Shown: piece after piece, positions 31,672 to 36,559 of the stretch | Numbering within the stretch: position 1 is the first letter of the stretch | Layout: every line of letters starts with the position of its first letter | Assembly (NCBI GenBank): GCA_964453035.1 | Contig: CAYVOX010000017.1 | Coordinates: forward strand, 1-36,559 | Reading direction: 5' to 3' | Length of the DNA: 36,559 nucleotides | Source: CAYVOX01 sp964453035 | GTDB lineage: Bacteria > Chloroflexota > Anaerolineae > Anaerolineales > Anaerolineaceae | The notes under the pieces: model-generated | What the model saw: only the letters and a program-made list of their open reading frames with translations | Told to the model about the DNA's origin: nothing | Databases searched by the model: none | Made by a program: the position numbers and the translations under genes

Positions 31672-31692
31672 ATGAAAGACTGGCTAAAATGA
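31672..31692 (+). other. Six-codon upstream ORF coupled to the coiled-coil gene
   Basis: ATG AAA GAC TGG CTA AAA TGA (MKDWLK) ends in a TGA that overlaps the ATG of the coiled-coil gene (31689-31691). No Shine-Dalgarno is seen for either start. It could allow coupled re-initiation, or it may be chance; a six-codon frame is weak evidence. Confidence 0.3.
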
Positions 31693-33068
31693 GCGGATTT
31701 AAAAAAGTGACGGTTACTATTAGCGAGGATGAATATCACCGCCTGCTTGAGGCTGAAAATCGCCTGCGGTTTCAACAATCCTCCCAGTCCAAAAAAAACA
31801 ACCAGAATGTCGAGAAATCCATCGCTCAGCTCTATCAGCAGCTCAAATCTATGGAAGACCGCCAATCTCAATTCTTCAACGCTGTTTCCCATTTAGATGA
31901 AGCCGTCCAGCAGGTGGAAGTCGATTCCGCCAACCAGATTCTTGACCAGGCCGGCGCCTTCATGAATGACCTGGAAGCCTACAAAGACGCTTTTGTTGAA
32001 TCAACCATGGAACTGGTATCCCAACAGGGCGAGTTCTACCACCAGGCCATCCTCCAGGAACACGCCGATCGCCAGCAAGCAGTCCTGCGCGTTCAACGCC
32101 GCCTCAACCGCGCCCAGCAAACCAGGGATCAAAAAAAGGCGTATGCCGCCGAATGGATTTCTACCGGGTACCAGGTCGTGCAGTTTATTCAGCATAATTA
32201 CCGTCCCCACCTTATCCCCACTGATAGCTTAAATCAAATCACTCAGGAATTGAACCTGGCACAGCAAAACCTGGATAATGAAATCGTAGATGGTGCCATC
32301 CTTGGCGCGCAGCAGGCTTACTTCCGACTTTCTCGCCTCAGGGTGGACCTGGAACGCTCCGAGCAGGATTTTGTCTCAATGCAAGCTGCCGCCGTTTGCA
32401 GTCTGGAAACACTTACCGGGCAGGTGCAAGCTGCCCGTGAGTACGCTGCCATTGACCTTGATGGCAACGAGCTTACAGAGAAAATCCCGGTTGACCTGTG
32501 GACCAACGGACGCCTTTCCGCTCTGCAGGAAGAAATCCAGGCTCTGCAAAAGAGGGTAACCGGTGAGGAACCATCGGCGACCCTTAACCAGCTCGATTTC
32601 TGCCTGGTTACGCAAATCCCCCAGTTGCAAGAGCGTCTCGTCCAGATCATCCATGATGCGCGAAAAGCTGCCCTCAGCTCGCAGTTGCGAATTAACATCG
32701 CCGAAATCGTCGTTCACGCTCTGGAAGGCCAGGGTTTTGCCTTACTCGAAGGGCAATACGAGGAGAACGAGATGCAAAACGCTTTTAGTGCTCGTCTCGG
32801 CTCCCTGGATGGCAGCCAGGTGACCATCCGGGTGGTGCCGTCCAAAGCTGATTTTTCCTCCAACGACCTTTACCTTAGAAATCAGGATGTGGAAGAACGC
32901 ACCGACCATGAATTACGCCAGCGCGCTCAGGAAATCACCCGCACCCTGCATGATTTTGGTCTCACCGTTCAAAACTTACAGCAATTACCGGTTGATTCCA
33001 CCCCCTTACCTGTAAGCTCACCGCTGCCTCACACCACCACAACCCATGCTACAGGTATCAGGGAATGA
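31689..33068 (+). CDS. Large coiled-coil protein of unknown function
   Basis: I recognise no family. The 459-aa product starts SGFKKVTVTISEDEYHRLLE, then becomes strongly helical and Gln/Glu-rich for about 300 residues (SIAQLYQQLKSMEDRQSQFF, LNRAQQTRDQKKAYAAEWIS). This pattern indicates a long coiled coil broken near residues 195-225 and 275-300. A C-terminal globular part (about 335-430) has EIVVHALEGQGFALLEGQY, RLGSLDGSQVTIRVVPSK and HDFGLTVQNLQQLP, followed by a Ser/Thr/Pro tail. There is no signal peptide or membrane segment. The stop overlaps the ATPase start (ATGA), so the two are made together and probably form a complex. Confidence 0.8.
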   Translation: MSGFKKVTVTISEDEYHRLLEAENRLRFQQSSQSKKNNQNVEKSIAQLYQQLKSMEDRQSQFFNAVSHLDEAVQQVEVDSANQILDQAGAFMNDLEAYKDAFVESTMELVSQQGEFYHQAILQEHADRQQAVLRVQRRLNRAQQTRDQKKAYAAEWISTGYQVVQFIQHNYRPHLIPTDSLNQITQELNLAQQNLDNEIVDGAILGAQQAYFRLSRLRVDLERSEQDFVSMQAAAVCSLETLTGQVQAAREYAAIDLDGNELTEKIPVDLWTNGRLSALQEEIQALQKRVTGEEPSATLNQLDFCLVTQIPQLQERLVQIIHDARKAALSSQLRINIAEIVVHALEGQGFALLEGQYEENEMQNAFSARLGSLDGSQVTIRVVPSKADFSSNDLYLRNQDVEERTDHELRQRAQEITRTLHDFGLTVQNLQQLPVDSTPLPVSSPLPHTTTTHATGIRE

Positions 33069-35752
33069 ACCCCGTCGAACGCCTGCAAAACGCCCTCTCC
33101 ATTGATAGCGCCAACCGATTTTACATCGTGTATGGTATTGGCGTCGAAGATTCCTACATAGGGCTCGATTACACCGAAATGAACATCGAGCAAGCTCTGC
33201 TGCAAAGCCTTCACCATCAGGGCATCAAGCGCGTGGCTTTCATTTCCCCGCATAAACCGGTTTACTACCTCGACCGCTACTCCGCAGCCAGTTGCTCACC
33301 CAAGCGGCAGGTAGCTGAAGCTCGCCCCTCTTACCAGCCCGAACGCATGCAATCTCTCTCGGGCGGTCCGCTCAACAATCGCTTTCTTTATAAAACCGCC
33401 GCAGCACCGCAACAACCCAACGGCTTTTCCGGCATGGGAGATGTTCACAGCATGCGCATGCTCGATTCCCTCCTGCGCGAGAAGCAATCCGAGCGCACTG
33501 CCATTATTTTTATGCAGGCAGAAACGGTGCTTCGCTACTTTGGCGATACCCGCACCATGGCGGGCATCATCGGAGAATGGGCACGGTTGCCTTCCGATAA
33601 CACCAGCCTGGTGATTTTCGTTTTCTCCGCAGCCCGTTATGATGACCTCTGCCAGGTGGCTCAGCAGCTCCCCGTCCCCGAGGTTCGCAACCGCATCCTG
33701 CGCCGATCTCAGAACCCGGGTCAGTCGGATGGTCTGGTCAATCTTGGCGGTCCAGATGATCTGGAAATCCTGCGCCTGCTGCGGCGGGTGCAGCAAATCC
33801 GCAAGTTGAGCGTCAACGAACCAGAGATGATTCCGATTTGCCAGTGGATGGCTGCTGAAGGAAACCGCCTGCGCGATTGGGCCGCAAAGCTTGAAAAAGT
33901 TGACCAGCTTTCCATTGAATTAGCCCGCCAAAAAGGGTGGTTTTCCTCCAGCCTCAATCCCAGCACCACTGCCGCTGAACAACTCAACCAGCTCGTCGGC
34001 CTCGAACCCATCAAACGCCGCATCCAGGAGCTCACCGCCTGGTTAATTTACCAGCGTTCCCATGAAGCCGCGCAGCCAACCTCACGACCCCTTCTGCACA
34101 TGGTGTTCATGGGCAACCCGGGCACCGGCAAAACCACCATCGCCCGCCTCACCGGTGAGCTTTTCCACGAGATTGGCTTGCTCAAACGAGGGCACCTTGT
34201 GGAAGCCCACGCCGCCGATCTGGTCGCCGATTTTGTGGGCGGCACAGCCATTAAAACAAACCAGGTGATTGACCAGGCTCTGGACGGCGTCCTGTTTATT
34301 GACGAAGCCTACACCCTCTCCGCGTCAGATCGCGGCGGATTTGGCCAGGAAGCCATTGATACCCTGCTCACCCGCCTTGAAGACGACCGTAACCGCCTGG
34401 TGGTCATTGTGGCAGGCTACCCTCAGAAGATGCGCCAGTTTATCCAATCCAACCCCGGCCTCAAGCGCCGCTTTCCGCTTGAAAACCATTTTGAGTTCCC
34501 AGACTACACCCCGGAAGAGTTGGGGGCAATCCTGGATTCGATGTTGGACCATCAATCAATCCCTGTTCCAGCAGAAACGCATGCTGACCTGCGGCGCGTC
34601 ATCCATGGAATGTACCGAGATCGCAACGAGCAATTTGGCAATGCCGGTGAAATGCGCAACCTGGCTCACGCCATCGAGCGCCTGCGCGCGGTCCGCATTG
34701 TGAGTAATCACCTCCCCGTAGATGACCCCCTCTCAAGTTCTGATCTCCCCTCTGAGGTGATGACCTATCTTAACCCGGTTCTGCCGGAAATTGACGGCAT
34801 CCTGGCTGACCTCAACGCCCTCACCGGCCTCGCCAGGGTCAAGCAAACCCTCACCGATCTCTACTACCGTCTGCAGTACGATCAACTCCGCCAGCTGGAT
34901 GATCCCACCTACCATCCCGAAAACCCCATCCAGCATATGATCTTCACCGGCAACCCCGGAACCGGTAAAACCACCGTAGCCCGCCTGCTGGGTAGAATGT
35001 ATAAAAGCCTCGGTCTGCTGCGCAAGGGCCACTGCGTAGAGGTCTCCCGCGCCGACCTGGTCGCCGGTTATGTGGGCCAATCCGCCCTGAAAACCCGGGA
35101 GGTAGTCAATTCGGCTCTGGATGGCGTGCTTTTTATTGATGAAGCCTATTCCCTCTCCCGTGGTTCTGAGAATGACTTCGGAAAAGAGGCCGTGGATTTC
35201 TTGTCGCAGGCGGCGGTAGATTATCGTTTCCGGCTTCTGATTATCGCAGCCGGTTATCCAAAAGAAATGGAGCAATTCCTTGCGCTTAACCCCGGATTAG
35301 CCTCGCGCTTCGGCCAACCCATTCCTTTCCTCGATTTTTCTATCACGGAATTGATCCAGATTTTGCTGAATCTGATTGAGAAAAATGGATTTATCCTGCC
35401 GGAACCATTAATGAATTGTGCTACGCAATCGATTCGCGCCTTGATGCGCCAGCAAGGCGCAGCCTTTGGCAATGCCCGCGCCATTCACCAGCTCTTTGAG
35501 CAGATGAAAGTCAACCTGGCGCGCCGCGTTATGAACTTGAATCAAAAAAATACCCGGTTATCCCGCGCCGAGCTTATTACCTTCCAGCTTGAGGATATCC
35601 CCTATATTGGTTTTTCAATGGATGCGGAATCCCCCGATAAAACCTGGATTCAATGCCGCCCGATTGATCCCCCGCCCTTATCCGAGCAAATCCGGCAGGA
35701 AGAGCCTGAACAATCGCTCCGTCACCTCAACCAACGCTTTCCGTTGCGTTAA
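33065..35752 (+). CDS. Tandem CbxX/CfxQ-type AAA+ ATPase with degenerate N-terminal domain
   Basis: This 895-aa protein has two complete CbxX/CfxQ AAA+ modules. Module 1: Walker A GNPGTGKT (350-357), Walker B VLFIDEAY (D413, E414), sensor VVIVAGY, arginine-finger region NPGLKRRF. Module 2: Walker A GNPGTGKT (629-636), Walker B VLFIDEAY (D692, E693), sensor LIIAAGY, NPGLASRF. The first 280 residues contain strands RFYIVYG, KRVAFIS, TAIIFMQAE and TSLVIFVFS that resemble an AAA core without a P-loop, so this may be an inactive third module. Family members remodel proteins (Rubisco activase CbbX, EccA, SpoVK). No Rubisco or type VII secretion gene is nearby. It is coupled to the coiled-coil gene and overlaps the right-end gene by 75 bp. 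Confidence 0.9.
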   Translation: MNPVERLQNALSIDSANRFYIVYGIGVEDSYIGLDYTEMNIEQALLQSLHHQGIKRVAFISPHKPVYYLDRYSAASCSPKRQVAEARPSYQPERMQSLSGGPLNNRFLYKTAAAPQQPNGFSGMGDVHSMRMLDSLLREKQSERTAIIFMQAETVLRYFGDTRTMAGIIGEWARLPSDNTSLVIFVFSAARYDDLCQVAQQLPVPEVRNRILRRSQNPGQSDGLVNLGGPDDLEILRLLRRVQQIRKLSVNEPEMIPICQWMAAEGNRLRDWAAKLEKVDQLSIELARQKGWFSSSLNPSTTAAEQLNQLVGLEPIKRRIQELTAWLIYQRSHEAAQPTSRPLLHMVFMGNPGTGKTTIARLTGELFHEIGLLKRGHLVEAHAADLVADFVGGTAIKTNQVIDQALDGVLFIDEAYTLSASDRGGFGQEAIDTLLTRLEDDRNRLVVIVAGYPQKMRQFIQSNPGLKRRFPLENHFEFPDYTPEELGAILDSMLDHQSIPVPAETHADLRRVIHGMYRDRNEQFGNAGEMRNLAHAIERLRAVRIVSNHLPVDDPLSSSDLPSEVMTYLNPVLPEIDGILADLNALTGLARVKQTLTDLYYRLQYDQLRQLDDPTYHPENPIQHMIFTGNPGTGKTTVARLLGRMYKSLGLLRKGHCVEVSRADLVAGYVGQSALKTREVVNSALDGVLFIDEAYSLSRGSENDFGKEAVDFLSQAAVDYRFRLLIIAAGYPKEMEQFLALNPGLASRFGQPIPFLDFSITELIQILLNLIEKNGFILPEPLMNCATQSIRALMRQQGAAFGNARAIHQLFEQMKVNLARRVMNLNQKNTRLSRAELITFQLEDIPYIGFSMDAESPDKTWIQCRPIDPPPLSEQIRQEEPEQSLRHLNQRFPLR

Positions 35753-36559
35753 ATACCAACCACGCCTGGCCTGCAAGTCACGATGATCCGCCCACTGCGA
35801 CAGGTCGGTAAAAGCCTCAATTGCCAGTCTTGAAGTGGTCACCGCTTCCTTTTGCCTTTCTGGGTCCATCCACTCAGCCAGCGCCTTCAACCAAAGGGTT
35901 ACAGCCTCCTGGTGACTGCGGCGGCTGCTGAATTCCACCCCCTGCCGCAAAAACCTGCGCGCTTCGCGAATTTCTCCCACCATCAAGAGCGCCGCCCCGG
36001 CATGAGTCATCAGCAATGCCGAGGGCTTCACCTCGCCCTCCCGCGGAGCAATCTCCTGCACCAGCCTGGCAGCACGTCCAACCTTCCCCGCCTCGCCTGC
36101 CGCCACTGCCGCGTATAACCTGTCCACGAGTGGACCCATCATCCCATTTAATGAAACCGGATCATACAGGTTAAGCCACTCTACCACCTTCTCAGGGAGT
36201 AAGGCTTCCTCCACACCCAATTCAAACAGATTTTCTTTCAGCCAGTCAATCCTCCCGTCCAGCGGGTCAATCAGCTTGCGCCGCTCATCCTGCTCAAGGC
36301 TGCGCAGGCTTTCACCAAATCCGGCGCGCGCCCATCGCCAGCGTACCAGCGCTGCAGCCCGGTCGTGGTCAAGTAAGTCCAGGTATCCCAGCAGCAGGCA
36401 CACAACTGCATGCCGGAAGGTGTGGTGATTGGCATCATAAAACTGCGCTGCTTCTTCCCACAACTCGCGAGCAGCAACCAGGTCTCCGCGCTCGATGAGA
36501 ATGACCCCGCCGCGCACCCGCACCTCAGCAGGCTCGAGGGAATCCTCCATGCGGCTGCT
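35678..36559 (-). CDS. Helical-repeat (TPR-like) protein, 5'-truncated
   Basis: At least 290 residues are visible; the frame is still open at the window edge, so the ATG at 36550 is probably internal. The sequence is almost all alpha-helical, with repeated pairs such as GGVILIERGDLVAARELWEE, TFRHAVVCLLLGYLDLLDHD, AAVAAGEAGKVGRAARLVQE, THAGAALLMVGEIREARRFL and VTLWLKALAEWMD. These fit TPR-like repeats with gene-specific length. The C-terminus ends RLFRLFLPDLLG. Its last 75 bp run antisense to the end of the AAA+ gene. Function is unknown; a scaffold for the neighbouring ATPase is possible but unproven. Confidence 0.75.
   Translation of the reverse strand, partial: SSRMEDSLEPAEVRVRGGVILIERGDLVAARELWEEAAQFYDANHHTFRHAVVCLLLGYLDLLDHDRAAALVRWRWARAGFGESLRSLEQDERRKLIDPLDGRIDWLKENLFELGVEEALLPEKVVEWLNLYDPVSLNGMMGPLVDRLYAAVAAGEAGKVGRAARLVQEIAPREGEVKPSALLMTHAGAALLMVGEIREARRFLRQGVEFSSRRSHQEAVTLWLKALAEWMDPERQKEAVTTSRLAIEAFTDLSQWADHRDLQARRGWYLTQRKALVEVTERLFRLFLPDLLG

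Noticed and set aside
33065..35752. ESX/type VII secretion EccA or Rubisco activase CbbX as the identity of the ATPase
   Set aside because: EccA has one AAA module with N-terminal TPRs and CbbX is a single module; no ESX or Rubisco genes are near.

Overview
The window reads as chromosomal DNA of a GC-rich bacterium, most likely a monoderm Chloroflexota of the Anaerolineae type. This taxon is inferred from style, not from a marker gene. The clues are lipoproteins with long Pro/Thr-rich spacers after the lipobox, an LCP protein with a Pro/Thr-rich tail, DUF4282 and DUF4203-like membrane proteins, zinc-ribbon membrane proteins, and several SD-less genes whose -10 box sits 6-8 nt before the start codon. 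Coding density is very high, and no intergenic gap exceeds about 230 bp. I see no insertion sequence, prophage or CRISPR array.

Layout. At 1-3.9 kb (+) lie a secreted DsbA/cyclophilin fusion (5' end outside the window), a PrsW-type membrane protease, a DedA protein, an intrinsic terminator and a TauE/SafE permease. At 3.9-6.2 kb (-) lie a Gfo/Idh/MocA oxidoreductase and a TolB-like propeller lipoprotein under their own promoter. At 6.2-13.3 kb (-) is an exopolysaccharide block: three GT4 glycosyltransferases, a WbaP-type initiating phosphosugar transferase, a Wzy/WaaL-like polymerase or ligase and a Wzz-like chain-length protein. It continues directly from uvrD/pcrA, surE and a tRNA-Arg(GCG). 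At 16.7-20.5 kb (-) lie a cold-shock protein with an attenuator-like leader, a LarA-type nickel racemase, an LCP glycopolymer transferase and a small lipoprotein.

At 20.6-25.1 kb (+) lie a VOC protein, MEMO (AmmeMemoRadiSam B) and a CorC/HlyC protein as one operon. They are followed by an autonomous 64-aa gene with a palindrome at its predicted transcription start, and by two small membrane proteins. At 25.1-29.1 kb (-) lie an M20 peptidase and three overlapping genes for paralogous zinc-ribbon proteins, two of them membrane-anchored. An NrdG-like radical SAM protein is transcribed divergently from them. At 29.9-36.6 kb lie a GNAT/SGNH pair (-), then a coiled-coil protein coupled to a large tandem CbxX/CfxQ AAA+ ATPase (+). 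The 3' end of the ATPase gene overlaps a helical-repeat gene on the other strand by 75 bp.

The best candidates for something undescribed are: (a) the zinc-ribbon trio plus radical SAM module around a 146-bp divergent promoter region; (b) the coiled-coil / pseudo-NTPase-AAA-AAA / helical-repeat module at the right end; and (c) regulatory signals, namely leaderless promoters, the csp leader terminator, the operator-like palindrome and the tRNA terminator that precedes an SurE-UvrD-polysaccharide operon. All functional calls come from reading motifs; no database search was possible.
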